Source: Heterodera schachtii
Lineage: Eukaryota > Nematoda > Chromadorea > Rhabditida > Heteroderidae
Assembly (NCBI GenBank): GCA_023374025.1
Contig: SIJG01000051.1
Coordinates: 684,845 to 748,844 of the forward strand
Reading direction: 5' to 3'
Length of the DNA stretch: 64,000 nt
Both the position numbers and the translations under genes were made by a program. Below, in pieces: positions 21,951-34,073 of this stretch. The notes beneath the pieces were generated by a model. It ran no database searches. It worked only from the letters and a program-made list of their open reading frames with translations, and had not been told where the DNA came from. Positions within the stretch are counted from its first letter, which is position 1; each line of letters starts with the position of its first letter.

Positions 21951-24900
21951 TGCAGAAAAGTAACAATAAACTTATGAAATTGGCTTGGAAACTTTTTATC
22001 TTAACCAAAACAAAATTTTTAAATTATAAAAATTAATTTTATAAAAAATGAAAATTCATAAAATCCATTTTAAAATTTACAATTTTAAAATTTATTATTT
22101 AAATTTTTGTTTGTTAAATTTATTTATGAAAATTTTAGATAACTTAGATCAAGATATTTAAATTATTTTCTTTCTTTTGGTTTAAATATTTAATTATCTC
22201 TTGATTCCTTCATTCGAAATTTTCCGCTTATTTTATGTGCATTTAAAATTGCTGAAAATTTTTATTAATAATAATATAATCGCATTTGTAAAAAAAATTT
22301 ATTTTGTTTAATTTATATTATATTATAAATAAATTTCTTGCTAACTTTGTAAAGTCTTTAATTATTATATTTTATTATAATTTTTTCTTTCTTTGTCAAT
22401 TTGTTCAGAATTTTTGTGATTTAAATATTTTTTCGTTAATATTTTACTAGAACAAAAATATAAGCAAATACTTAGACAAAATTCTTGCTAATGTATGTTG
22501 CAACTCGAATTTGTTATCCTTATTATTAATTTATTTTATTGTGACTCTTCTTTGGCATTTTTTTTATTATTTTTCATCAATTTAACTTCTCTTCATTTCT
22601 ATATAAAATAAAATTTTAAAAATCTAAGCTTATTCTTTTGTTTCGGAGCTAACATCAATTAAAAATGTGTTATTTTTTATTTCTTATTTAAATGTTTATT
22701 TTAGAAATTCAAATTGTGTTTATATTTTTTTATAATTTTTGTTAATATCTATAAATTATTTCTATATTATGGGAAATAGCTATTCAAATCTGTGAATCTC
22801 TTTGGTGACATTACTCTTTATTTTTTCAAAAAAAATAATTTTTTTTAAATTAACTCGACGAATTTTCTGTTTATTCGCTGACTTGTTGCTAGGCGGGTTA
22901 AAGGTAAACATAATCTTTTTTGAAAGCTTAAGAAAAGAAATAATTTAATTTGAATTTACACAATTAAAAGCTTTCCACATTTTCTAATTTGGTCTTTTAA
23001 ATTAGGTATTTTTAACATAATTAATGTTATTTTTTGCTACAATTACTGTAAAGTCGAGTAAATTTCATAAGAAATGTTTTTGTAAAATCTCAAGTATAAC
23101 TTTATTAAAGATTTGAAATTTACATAAATAAAATTGTGCAATTTGCAAATAATTTTAAATAATTACTTAATTTATAATCAAATTTAAATAATTCTATATT
23201 ATAGCAAAAAAAATATTAATTTGATTTAACAGTATATTAATATATAAATTTAAATTTAATTCAGAATTTGATGGTTACAAATAAGAAAACGAACTTTAAA
23301 CTATTTTCTATTTTTAAAAAATTTTATAATATTTTAAATTTGGGAAAGACAAATTTCGAATTTAAATTAATTATTTTATTAAATTGATTTAATATTCAAC
23401 AAAATGAATACTTAATTCCTATATATAAATGAAATGTTTTTTTTTGAAATTTAGCTTAAATATTAATATTTATTGCTTAGGTGTCTTTCTTAAATATTAA
23501 TAAACTGTGGGTAAATTTTGATTTTTAAATTTTTTAATGATTTTCAGAAGTTAGCTTTATTTATTGAAGGTATTAAATAATGGCTCTTACTTCTGCCAAA
23601 AGTATTATTGTTATTTCATCTTAGTCATTTATTCAAAATTTTTATTTTGTTTAGTATTTTATCATTTTAATTTTGTCTTAATGTTATTTAAATAATTTTT
23701 TGGTTTTTGTATAAAATTATTTTATTTATTTTGGTATATTGGAATATGTATTTAAGCAACTCTATTTTTATTTTGAATTATTAAATATTTCTGTTTAAAA
23801 CTAATTACTTATTTTATTTATGAACAAATTAATCATTTAAAGTATGTTGTTCGGAAGTATTTATTAAAAAATTCTTCATTTAAAAATTTCAATTAATAGA
23901 AAAATTTTTTAATTGGTGAAAAAGTAAAGAAATCGTTAAAAGTTATATGTAATTTATTAAATTATTTTATTTTTTCATGCATTTAAAAAAGAATTTTAAA
24001 AAATTATTTAATTTTATTCGTGTGTCATCCTTTATAGCTAGATTTCAAAATTGTATTCAAAATATTTTATATTTTATTTTATTATATAAAAAATAATTAA
24101 GGTTGTAAACTTCCAAAAATTGATTTCAATAAAATGTTTAATAAATTCATCATAATTTATTTTTCTCATTCACTAATCGTTTAAATATGGGTTTTTCTCT
24201 ATTCAAGACAATTCGTATGTTTTATATTATTCAATAAATAAAACATGGTTTTTAAACGCTAATATTTGTATTTTATTAGTCAATTTAATTAGAATTTATG
24301 ATATTATAAAATAATTCTTTACTTTTTGATTATTCTTTGTAAATAATTTATCTGTGCTGCCTGTTCTTTGGCGCATTAGAGCGTCCATTTTTTAGGGAAT
24401 TCCTGACATAAGTGAATATAATTGTAGGTTTTAAATAAATATTATTCAACTTTTTTTTTATTATTTTCTATATCGGCAATAATTTTTAAAATTTTGATAT
24501 TAGACAAAAAAAAAATTTTTTTAATTTATTTTTATTTGTACTAATCGAATGCAAATATAACGAGATATTTTTTATTGATTATTTATTTTCTGTTTATATT
24601 TTATGTGAATTTAGCTTAATTTAATTAGTAAATTTAATTTCCAAAATTTGTAGAACCCATTAAAATTTAAGCCATCATTTTTGAAAGTAAATTCACAAAT
24701 CTAATTGTCTTTCTTTTAATTAGTATAAAGTTATCTAATTGGCTTAAAGTTGTTAATTGGACTAAATATCTCTTTTAACGAAAACAGAAATAATGATATG
24801 TTGGAAGTAATAAATTCCTGCTGGAAATCACTGAAAGTTATTATTACAATGTTTTTTTTTTCCAAGAAATGAATAAACTAATGAAAGAACTGATTATTTT

Positions 24901-27430
24901 AGCAACATAACATTCTATTTCTTTCTTTTCTTTTACATTTTTTGTATTTAATTTTCATAAAATAATATATTTTTTATCTTATATTTTTAATTATAATTAA
25001 CCAATGCTTCTAATTAATTTTTTTTTAAATGCTCATAATTTTAACTCTATTATTTAGTTTAATTAAAACTTTATTTTTTTATTTCTTTGTTTATAATTAT
25101 TTACTTAATTTCTATCAGCAAATTTTTTAAATTAATTTTTATTTATGACTCAATTTTATTTAGTATTACATAAATTATGATGTATCAAAGTAGATTTTTT
25201 AAATTTAATTAAAATAGTTAATTGTTTTTAAAAACTGAAATTAATTAAAATATCTTTTTTCAAAAGAATTTCTAATATTTTCATTGTTAACTTAATACCT
25301 CTGTTTTTTAAATTGTTTTTATTTTAATAATTCATTTTAAAAATTATTTATAATTTTATTATAAAGATAAATATAAAATATAAAATTTTAAACTTTGATT
25401 CAATTTGTTTATAAATATTAGATTTGTGAAAGAGCTTGATTGCTGGTTGTTTTTTATTATAAAATTTTAATTTAATGTCTTTTTTAAATCATTTTCAATC
25501 ATTTTATTTAATAACAAAAAAAGAACAAATAAAATGAGTTTACAATTAGAATTTTTTGTCCCTTTTTTCGAATTTGGATGCCTAATAGTAATGTCTTTTC
25601 AATGCAATCCTTTGAATATTTTAAAATTAATTATTTAATAAAAGGTTTTTTTGTTTTAAACTTAAATATATTTCAAATAAATATTTTCTTTTGCGAACTT
25701 TAATGTTAAAACTTAAAATCAATTAAATTATTTACTTTTTATGTAGAATTATATTGTACAAGTTTGCCATTGATTGTCTCGGCTGTCATTTTATCTATTT
25801 TTATTTATTTTCATTTCTTTCCATTTTTAAATAATTATTAATTCCAATAAGGGGTTATATTCTTATTTTTTAATTTTATTTAATATATCGAGGGGGAGAA
25901 TTGGTGTAAATTCTGATCTATCATTAATTTTTTTTCATTATGCTATTTAATAAAATTATACATTTTTTGTGATTTCGTTTATTACACAATTGCATAGAAA
26001 TTTCTTTTATTTTAAATCAATTTAATTCTTTATTACTTCTCTTTTTTAACTAATTTGTTTACAGGAAATACCTAATGAAAATTTAAAATAATATAAGAAA
26101 GATTTTCTTTCTATGAAATTTAATGAAATTTTTTCTAGAAATATAATTTTGTGAAAGAAAATTAATTCGTCGAACTGTTTGCCATTTTTAAAAAGAAAAA
26201 ATAATTAAGTATTTTTATTTCCAACGAGCCAATATATTTGTTTATTATGCACAAATTTATGACTATATTTATCGATTATTAAGCCATGAAAATTGCTACA
26301 ATTTCATATAAATATTAATACATACAATTCTCAATTTTTGAAAATATTTAATAATATTTTTAAGAACTTTTAGGAATTTAATGAATGAAGTTCAAAAAGT
26401 GATATGAATTTTATGTCAAGATATTTTTTGTCACTGTGCAATTTAAAAAAATATATATAAGTTTTTCTATATATCAAATCGCATATTTTATATTTAAAAT
26501 CATATACAAAATTGCGCACATTTTCTTTATTCACATTTAATTAATGTCATCATTAAATACAATAAATATTCAAAGAAAAGCAAAAATTTCAGAAGCATTA
26601 GTAAAAATGCTTTTAGCTTTTTTGGTCATCGAAAAATCAATAAATAAATTATTTATTAATTCAATTATATCCAGACATAAAATTGTTAAAAATTAATTTT
26701 ATAAATTTCTCAAATTATTTTCAATTTTTTTTATTTTAAAATTTTAATTTTATGCTGTATTTATTTTAACAACAAGCTTTTAAATTTTACATCTGCTTCT
26801 TTTTATTTAATTTGCAACATTGGTATTATTAAATATTTTCTAAATAATATTCTTATGAGTTTTCAATCATTTCAATACGTATTATTTATTTTAATATATT
26901 TTTAAAATTACTTAAAAATATAAATAAGCTTATTTATTAATGCTTTTCTTTTGTCGGTAATTTTGAAATAAAGCCGCGATTTATCATTTCATTTTGTTTT
27001 TTCTCTTGTTCTGGCACCCTTATCGTTTTCTTTTTTGTGTCCGCATATTAATTATGTATGAAGACAAGTTTAGTTTATCATTTATTTATGTGTTTTCATT
27101 GTTTCATTTGATATTAATCATTTAATTTAAAGCTATGAAAGTTTTCTTATAAATTGAATTATAATGCAAATTTAAATTATAATTTAGTTAATTTTTTATT
27201 AGTTCGGTATTAAAAGTTCATTAATAAAATATGAAAATTATACATTTATAAAAAAAATTCATTTTTATTTAATACATAATAAAAAAAATTAAAAAAAAAG
27301 AAAATTTTTATTTTATTTTATTCGCAGTGATGGGATTTTTAAAAATTTATTTTTGACCATCGCGAAATTTCATAGTTACAAAAAATAAATATACTATTTA
27401 ACAAATGTTTTTTTTTAATATTTCTTATCT
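21951..27430. other. AT-rich desert with isolated splice-site-bounded islets
   Basis: No complete gene. Noted islets: 22855-22890 (open frame ending G-G-L-K before AAAG|GTAAAC); 23548-23569 (22 nt between TTTTCAG and GAAG|GTATTA); 24355-24415; 25762-25800; and 26065-26091 after TTTACAG, which reads E-I-P-N-E-N-L-K then stop. All are too short to call genes. Confidence 0.55.
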
Positions 27431-27770
27431 TCGATTTTGGAAGTATTTAGCATAAATGGTTCGAAGTTGTATGATTTTGCATATTTTTTCTGCGCTTATG
27501 CTATGAAGAAAGGGCTCAAAAATAACATTTCTACGTTAAAATTTTTTGGTTTGGTGAAGGTTTTTAGTGCATATAAAAGCATATTTTGGGGGTTTTCGAG
27601 AATAAATGCATATTTTGCCATTTTTGCATTTTTAGAGCATATTTTGGCAATTTTTTGGAAATTTTCACAAGAAAAATGTGAAAAAAACGAAAAATACACA
27701 CCTAAGGATCGACTTTTTTGGAATTAAAAAAAATACACCCTTAAAAATCGAAAAATTTTAAGAATTTTAT
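27330..27770 (+). repeat. Dispersed repeat with GCATATTTTG units
   Basis: Several irregular copies of (T)GCATATTTTGxxxxTTTT occur between 27475 and 27660, and a closing block GGATCGACTTTTTTGGAA / CACCCTTAAAAATCGA. Similar text occurs at 32830-32865 (CAATCGACTTTTTTCAAAAA, CACCCATAAAAATCGACC), so a repeat family is likely. The open frame 27437-27727 (F/W/Y-rich) is explained by this repeat and is not called a gene. Confidence 0.45.
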
Positions 27771-29848
27771 AATTATTTATATTTTATTTTTCATAAATGT
27801 TTTCGGGATTTTTCCCCTTGGCAATAATATTTGACTCTAATGACAAAGAATAAATTACAAATAAACTGAAAAATAAGCCGTCAATTTTAAAAAATAGAAT
27901 TAATTATATAATCTTTATAAAATATTAATATTTCAAATAAATAATATCGATATTTGTTATTTTTTACAAATTAAGAATTAAGAATTAATTAAAAATTACC
28001 TGAGAATTTTTTCGAAAAAAATGGATGTTTATTTATTAAAATTTTTTAACCATTTTTTTTAATTTAAAAAGTAAAGCAATGAAAATAAAAATATATAACA
28101 ATAATTAAAAATTCATTAGAAAGACACAAATATACATTTTAATGATATTATTCTATTATTAAACATATTCAATTCAAAAATAATAAAAAATAAATACATA
28201 AATTTTTCGATTATTTATTTTAATTGGTTAATTACGAATGCAAACAGATAAAAAGATTATTAGTAAACTTAATTAAACATTAATGTAACAAATGTGCTTT
28301 TTATCATAAATAGGGCTGTCATTATTTTGGAATTTTTTGCTTAATGTGCCTATTTTCAGGATTTTTTGAAAAATCCTTAAAAAACGCAAATAAAATGAAA
28401 ATAACCCCTAATAAATGACGCTAAAATTTCAGAAAATAGATCCCTAAGAATGTAAACATTTTCCCAAAAATTGATTCCCTAATTTTTTTTATTTTATTTA
28501 AAAACTGTCCTTGTTCGCAAAATTTAAAATATAAATAATTTCATTTATGATTGAAACATAACAAAAATAATTTTTTCTTGATTAAGGTTTTTAGCTTTAC
28601 ATCAAAAAGAATGTAATGATTGATATATCTACCAAATTATTAAAAATATTAATCTACCGAATGAAGCAAAATTTTAAATATCAAAATAATTTATAAAAAT
28701 TAAAAAAAAAGAATAATAATTCTATTTAAAAGAATAATTTTTTTAAAACTAAGAGATAAGTTAATACATTTATTATTAAAAAGAAAAAATTTGAAAACCA
28801 TTGAAAAATTGTTATTGAAAATTAATAATATTTCGATAAAATAAAAATTAAAAGTCGATAAAAATATAAAAATAGCGGGCTTAAAGGAAAAGTATTATTG
28901 TTTAATGAAAAGCATTTGGTAAAAATAGGTTAAAAACATAATTTTTAAAAATAATAATAAAATAAAATATGGAAGAGATAATTTTAAAACATATGTTTAA
29001 AAGTTTATTAAAGAATTACTATAATAATTAAATTAAAATTACGAAACATTTGAAAAATAAAAAATAACATAAAATTTAAATTTCGGTAGTCACCAGAGTT
29101 TTTGCAAATCAACTAAAATTACAAAAAAAAAAGAAGTCATTTTGCACTTCAACATTTAGAGACAATGAAGATAACACTTATATTGACCAATTCAGACTAT
29201 GAAATATTTAAGAAACTAATTCTAATTTATGTGATTAATTTCTTTATTATCAAAAGTAATACTCTTTAAAAAATAATTTTTCAGAAAAAGTATTGATGAA
29301 AAACTGGGAAAATTTACATCTTAATTAAGAAAAATGAAATAAATTTCTTCAGATAACCTAATGCTGAAACAAAAAATTAAATCAAAAAAAAATAAAATAA
29401 AAATTCATAAATTAAATTTTAAAAAAGTTGGATACATTTGAAATGCATTATGGAATTTTTAACGATTGTTTTGAGTATGAATAATTAATTTAATTTTAAT
29501 TATACAAATAAAATAATTGAATGATTTTCATAATTTTTGCAACCAAAATAATTTAATGACAAAATACAATCAAATTTGACAAACAAAATTTGAAAAAAGA
29601 TTTTCAATTTCATTTAAATCTTTGAATTTTTAATCATAAATTATTCTGTTTTTACATATTTTTGTCCTGATTTTGGCTTTCAATCAAAGCCTTTTAATTT
29701 ATTAATAAGTAATGATTAGCGTATGAGAAAGCATTTCCTAAATTAATTTTAAATTTGCTATCAAATGAGAATAATAAAATTCATATTTTTATTCTTAACT
29801 TTTTAATTATAAAAATATTAAAAATGAAATGTTCAAAAATTTATTGTA
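27771..29848. other. AT-rich desert with one MITE end
   Basis: No gene. TAGGGCTGTCATTATTTTGG at 28312 closely matches the right terminal repeat of the element at 30064-30467 (reverse complement TAGGGCTGTCATTTATCTGG). It is probably a degraded relative; its other end was not found. Confidence 0.5.
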
Positions 29849-30582
29849 ATGTCAAATGAATATAAGCAAAAAGGAAGAAAATATTCGACAAAAGAATGGC
29901 AAAAATTTATGACAAAATGTGTAAGAAAATTGGAGTTAACAATTATGAAATGGAAAAAGCAATTTGAAATTCGTTGCCAAAAATTAACTGAGGAAGAAAA
30001 GATGGAAAAACTGAAAATTTACTGGCAAATAAAAAAAGAAAATTCTAAAATAAGTAATATTTAGGGCTGTAAAAATATGGATATAATATCGCAAAATACC
30101 GTAAATCCGCTATTTGAATGCCCGGGCATTCTATTGTTAAACCCCTCCAAAAAAGGGCATTTAATTGGAGGGGGCATTCTACCAGAGAGGCGCACTGTAT
30201 TGTTCAACCCCTCAAATCTCGGAAATTTTTTTGAGGGTCAAAAAGGGGTGAAAACCATTTTTCTAACCGGTTTTATAGTGCAGAGCATGAATATGAGTAT
30301 TATTTTACGTTTTACAAATTTTTGAATTTTTAAAAAATTTCGAAAATTTTTCATTTTGGCCCTCGGGAATTTGGACTCGTATTTGAAAATTCATAACTCA
30401 TTTCAAAGTGGGTCAAATAGGTGAACAGTCCAGGAAAAAATATGGATTTCCAGATAAATGACAGCCCTAGTGATAAGGAAATTGCCAAAATATTGAAAGT
30501 TCATTTTCAGAAAATTTCCGATTGGAAGAATCAATTTGGAGAAGAAATGTTTCGAACAACATCAGAAGAAATAGAACAGTGA
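29849..30582 (+). pseudogene. W-K-x-x-F helical module gene, split by a MITE
   Basis: Part 1 (29849-30064) reads K-Q-K-G-R-K-Y-S-T-K-E-W, then a helix with M-K-W-K-K-Q-F-E, then E-E-E-K-M-E-K-L-K-I-Y-W-Q. Part 2 (30469-30582) resumes with S-D-K-E-I-A-K-I-L and I-S-D-W-K-N-Q-F-G-E-E, ending at TGA. Between them lies a 404-bp inverted-repeat element. The modules resemble the helix-turn-helix-like pattern K-I-A-K-x-L ... I-x-x-W-K-x-x-F-G, one per about 50 residues. The open frame begins right after a stop with no signal peptide, so the 5' end may be missing. Related modules lie on the other strand at 30800-31604. Function unknown; the DNA-binding-like look is inference only. Confidence 0.5.
30064..30467. 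mobile_element. 404-bp inverted-repeat element (MITE), TA target
   Basis: Starts GGGCTGTAAAAATATGG, ends CAGATAAATGACAGCCC, and is flanked on both sides by TA (30062-30063, 30468-30469). The first G of the element together with the duplicated TA makes the TAG that ends the upstream coding part. The terminal inverted match is short (GGGCTGT plus a shared ATATGGAT-type block). The interior has GC-richer stretches (GAATGCCCGGGCATTC at 30117, an imperfect palindrome; repeated CCCCTCCAA/TTGGAGGGGG). The open frame at 30077-30325 is element sequence, not a gene. Confidence 0.7.
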
Positions 30583-30707
30583 TTTGTTGAGATTTTAAAT
30601 GAAAGTAATATTTTTAAAAAATATTATTAAAATTATTTTCATTGAATTTTATATAACATTTCTTCAACTTTGATTTTTTAATCTGGACTTGACTTGAAGA
30701 TTTTAAA

Positions 30708-31604
30708 TCAATTATTGTATTGTTCGATTAATTTCACGGAAAACATCATAATAATTTGTTCGCCAATAAAAGGATGTGGTAAATTGTCCATGTAAAATAG
30801 GACGACAAAAAATGAGGGAAAATGCACTTTTAATGAGGTTAAATGGCCCAATAAAACTGAAATCCTCTGTTGGTAAATTTTCAACATTTCATCACTCATT
30901 TTCGGATTTTCTTTATTTTATTTCCCTGTAAATTTTATTTTGGCCTTCTAAAATTGAAAATTTTATTCTCCAAATTTGTTTTCCATCTCCTAATGTTCTG
31001 TGCCGAAATATTCATCATTTAAGAAATTTTCATATCAATTATTTTGAATTTCTTTTTTATTGCCAATAAATTTTAATTTTTTCAAATTTTTCTTTTTCGG
31101 TAAAAAATTTACTCATTCCAAAATTTCTTTTCCATCTTTTAATGGTGAATTTGTTAACTCCGTTTCTCTTGCAAATTTCGGTATAATTTTGCTGCCATTT
31201 CTTTTCTTGAATATTTTCTTTTTTGTTTATATACATTTTTCATTGTAATAATTTTTTTACAATTTCAAATTTTTCTTCTTTTTTTTTAAATTTATAGCTT
31301 TGTTGAATTTTCTGATTAAGCCCTAATTTTTTGAATTTCTAAATTTGTTTCGATTTGTCACCAATTTTTTTGCTATTTTACTTTCAATTTTATTCCATTC
31401 TTTTGTTGAATATTTTCTTCCTTTTTGCTTAATTTTTTCTTTTATTTTATAAAATTTTCTAATTATTTCCCGTTTCTTCTGTTCATTTTGCGCTTTTTCT
31501 TCCCATTTTTCTCCAAATATTTCTTCAAATAAATTTTGTTGTAGTTTTTTATTTTGTGACTTAATTGGACTAATTAGAGCAATTATAATTAAAAGCATTT
31601 GCAT
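30708..31604 (-). pseudogene. Secreted-type W-K-x-x-F module gene, frameshifted
   Basis: ATG at 31604 opens 93 codons. A signal-peptide-like start M-Q-M-L-L-I-I-I-A-L-I-S-P-I-K-S is followed by a glutamine/lysine/glutamate-rich helical region, K-R-E-I-I-R-K-F-Y-K-I-K, then K-Q-K-G-R-K-Y-S-T-K-E-W-N. That last block is shared with the plus-strand gene at 29849. The frame closes at 31323, but homology continues in other frames: K-Q-K-R-K-Y-S-R-K-E at 31243-31154 in one frame, and a 59-codon frame at 31236-31057 with F-T-I-K-R-W-K-R-N-F-G and F-E-K-I-K-I-Y-W-Q. Further on, near 30975, N-I-R-R-W-K-T-N marks yet another module. So at least three consecutive modules survive with frameshifts and stops: a decaying gene, or one with indel errors. 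Confidence 0.55.
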
Positions 31605-32074
31605 ATTTTTGAGAGCCCTATTAATTTATAATTTAAAAAAATATATTAATCGCCCTTTTGATTTAATAGGGTGAGAAAAGAAATATTTTTAATTCCTTTT
31701 TAAAATCAATTAATCCACCTACATAAAGTATATTCATTAATTTAAAGGTTCTCTTGACTTATACGATGTTTTTTTCTCGTGGACCAATCTCGACGAATAT
31801 GGTATTTTTGAGGGATTGGCAGCGATTTCCAATTTGAGTTGACAATTTCAATTTATTTAAATCATGTACAGTAGTAATAAGACATTCGTAACATATACAG
31901 TAGTAGATTTTCGTAAAAAAAATTATTAAAATGTCTATTTCATAAGCTTTTTTCAGATATAACAGTATCATTGCATTTTTAAAGTACCATCCTCTCCGCC
32001 CTCAGTTCGTCAAATAAACCATCGGAATGCTTTGAGCTCGGAGGCTTTTCTAACAGCATACTAATAAAGATTGG

Positions 32075-32453
32075 TTAATGGTACGGGACTTGCAGGGTGT
32101 AACTGGTGTAACTAGCTAATTTCCCTGGAAAAATATCACCATCGGTAGACGATCTGCCTGATTTATCTCATCAGATCACCATATTCATCCGCCTTTCTAA
32201 CCTCGCAAATCACCGAGTATTGCGGAGCATGATTCGGAAAAGCTGTATCGCCCTCTACCACCGCCCCCGTAACTGGAAGATGAACCTCGGGCGTCATATT
32301 TTGCGCTACTGGCTGTCCCCCCAAAAAAACAACAGTCCCCACAGCAGTCGCACCGCCACCACCACCGCCGCCGCAACCGCCGCCGCCACCCCCACCGCCA
32401 CCATCCGCAGCTGCAATAATTAAGAGAGCAATTAGCCAGCAGAAAGCGATCAC
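32075..32453 (-). CDS. Small secreted glycine-rich protein, two exons
   Basis: ATG at 32453 begins a clear signal peptide (M-I-A-F-C-W-L-I-A-L-L-I-I-A-A-A). A run of glycines with one cysteine follows (encoded by GGC/GGT/GGG repeats), then V-V-F-L-G-G-Q-P-V-A-Q-N-M-T-P-E-V and a V-I-C-E-V-R-K-A-D-E-Y segment. Read straight through, the frame is 96 aa, ending at 32163. Better, a 55-nt intron fits at 32179-32125 (Y-G|GTGATC...TTTTTCCAG|), joining to 32124-32075, which ends in L-A-S-Y-T-S-Y-T-L-Q-V-P-Y-H. That gives about 107 aa. Codons are much GC-richer than surrounding DNA. An extracellular or cuticle/gland-secreted role would fit, but no family is recognised. Confidence 0.6.
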
Positions 32454-32589
32454 AGAAAGATGATATTAAGCAGAGTCAAGCTGATGCACTTCAGCCATGC
32501 CCTCCAATCAGAGCGAGCTCTCCATCCTCCACGCTTACGGCGTCGCCTCTCCTTTTTTGGACCTACGATTGTGATGTCATCAGTAGAAT

Positions 32590-32775
32590 ATATTTTTATG
32601 TTTTAGCCTATTTTTTCCTGCCTCCCCGGGCCTGAAAGAACGAAAAACACGTTTTTTCTGTTGTTGTTAAGCTACTTTTCGAGTTATTAATGCCTATTTT
32701 CTGTAGGCTTTTAGTTTAACGCTTAAAAAGCCTAAAAATTTTTGAAAAAACCTATTTGACCTATTTTGGTATTTT
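32590..32775 (+). repeat. Dispersed repeat (CCTATTTT/AGGCTTTTAG family), copy A
   Basis: The segment containing GAAAAACACGTTTTTT, AAGCTACTTTTCGAGTT, GCCTAAAAATTTTTGAAAAA and CCTATTTGACCTATTTT matches, in reverse complement, the segment at about 48415-48565 (AAAATAGGTTTTTCAAATTT, GAAACTCGAAAAATAGCTTA). Two diverged copies of one element. No coding potential seen. Confidence 0.5.
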
Positions 32776-33011
32776 GCCCAAGATTGTTAACAAAAATAAA
32801 TAAAAGAAAAGAAACATTCCTAACAATCGACTTTTTTCAAAAATGCACCCATAAAAATCGACCCTAAAACTTTCAAACCCTAAGAAATTGAAAATGTTAT
32901 CAAAAATTCGTCTCAAAAATTTATTTATTTATTTTCTTAACAAATTTTTTATTTTCAAAATTGTTTAGTCCTAATATTGATTTGGCTTAATTCGTTACAT
33001 TTTTCAATATT

Positions 33012-33212
33012 TTGTCATTTTGCACCAGGGATTGGATCGAAAATTTTCAAAATCAGAACATCGCGTCCATAAAATCAGATTTTGGGGTCGAAAATTTGAA
33101 ATTTTGCAAGATTGTTTTAGATCAGTTGTTATTACAATCAAACATTTATATTTTTAACCCCATGGATTTAAACAATTTAAACAATTTTGCGGAGGGAATT
33201 AGCAAATTGTAA
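33012..33212 (+). CDS. Hypothetical 66-codon open frame
   Basis: An open frame with non-random composition (R-D-W-I-E-N-F-Q-N-Q-N-I, then V-L-D-Q-L-L-L-Q-S and N-P-M-D-L-N-N-L-N-N-F). There is no ATG near its start; a possible acceptor TTTGCACCAG lies just before the G-G-A-T-T-G-G region at about 33028, so it could be an internal or terminal exon. Immediately followed by the fold-back element at 33.2 kb. No family assignment. Confidence 0.25.
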   Translation: MSFCTRDWIENFQNQNIASIKSDFGVENLKFCKIVLDQLLLQSNIYIFNPMDLNNLNNFAEGISKL

Positions 33213-33214
33213 AT

Positions 33215-33710
33215 ATGGGGATCAAAAAATTTCATTTTAACAAATTTTTTTGCTGCGTGCTTTTTTCAAAATTTTGGGAAACCGGGGAATGATTCCGGCA
33301 GTGCCGATAGGCGCAGCTGAAATCTTTTTCCAATTTTTTACAGATTTTGTTCAAAAATGACCAAATTTGGCATCACACTTTAAAATTTTTTGGAAAAATA
33401 TTGACCTTATGCCATAAAATAATTTAAAATTATGAGAAGGGCTTCTAATTCTGCTGACTTATGATCATTTTGTTGCTAGTTCAATGAGATGCTGATTAGG
33501 TGTTTTTGATGCTTTTTGAGAAATTTGAGGATTTATGCAAACAGCACCATTAAAAAAAAATTTTCCTGGAGGCGCCTATCGGCACCGCGGGTCCTCCTCC
33601 TGTTCCCAAAGTTTTTGGAAAGCACGCCGCAAAAAAGAAACATTCTTTTAAATTCTTTTCAATATAGTGAAATGTTCCAAAATGATGAAATTTAATTTTT
33701 GACCTGAAAT
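33215..33710. mobile_element. Fold-back / MITE-like element
   Basis: The left part (33240-33320) has GCTGCGTGCTTTTTTCAAAA, TTTTGGGAAACCGG and GTGCCGATAGGCGC. The right part (33570-33640) has the reverse complement: GGCGCCTATCGGCAC, TTCCCAAAGTTTTTGG, AAAGCACGCCGC. Flanking weaker matches (TTTCATTTTAACA against its complement near 33680) extend the arms. No clean target duplication. The open frame on the minus strand at 33550-33792 lies in the right arm and is not called. Confidence 0.6.
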
Positions 33711-34073
33711 GTTTCCCAATGCTGATTTTGTAAATTTTCAGTTGGGAACCCTGGTTATGAATGTTTAAGAAATCAGAACAAAATTGGTTCAAACCTCCAA
33801 ATTAGGATATTTCGGATAAACCAGAACATTTTTACTTTTCGATTTGGACCTTCAAAATTGGAACCTTCCTGAGAAGTCAGAAGAGTTCCAATTCCTGTTT
33901 TACACCTCTAAATTTGAGTTTTTTAGTGCCTATTACATTTTTTGTGCCTATTTTGGCGGCTTTAGACCCAAAAATCGTATCCCTAGTAATCAGGCCAATT
34001 GCCGAACTCATTAAAAAACATGAAACGAGCACACGATGGTTATCAGTTTCAAACCCATAATTCATTTTATTAA

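Noticed and set aside
27437..27727. 96-codon F/W/Y-rich ORF
   Set aside because: It lies in GCATATTTTG-type repeats and has an opposing 67-codon frame of similar quality. Repeat-derived.
33877..34065. 62-codon minus ORF next to the lysine-rich gene
   Set aside because: No start context or splice link to the neighbouring gene, and its sequence overlaps CCTATTTT-type repeat text.
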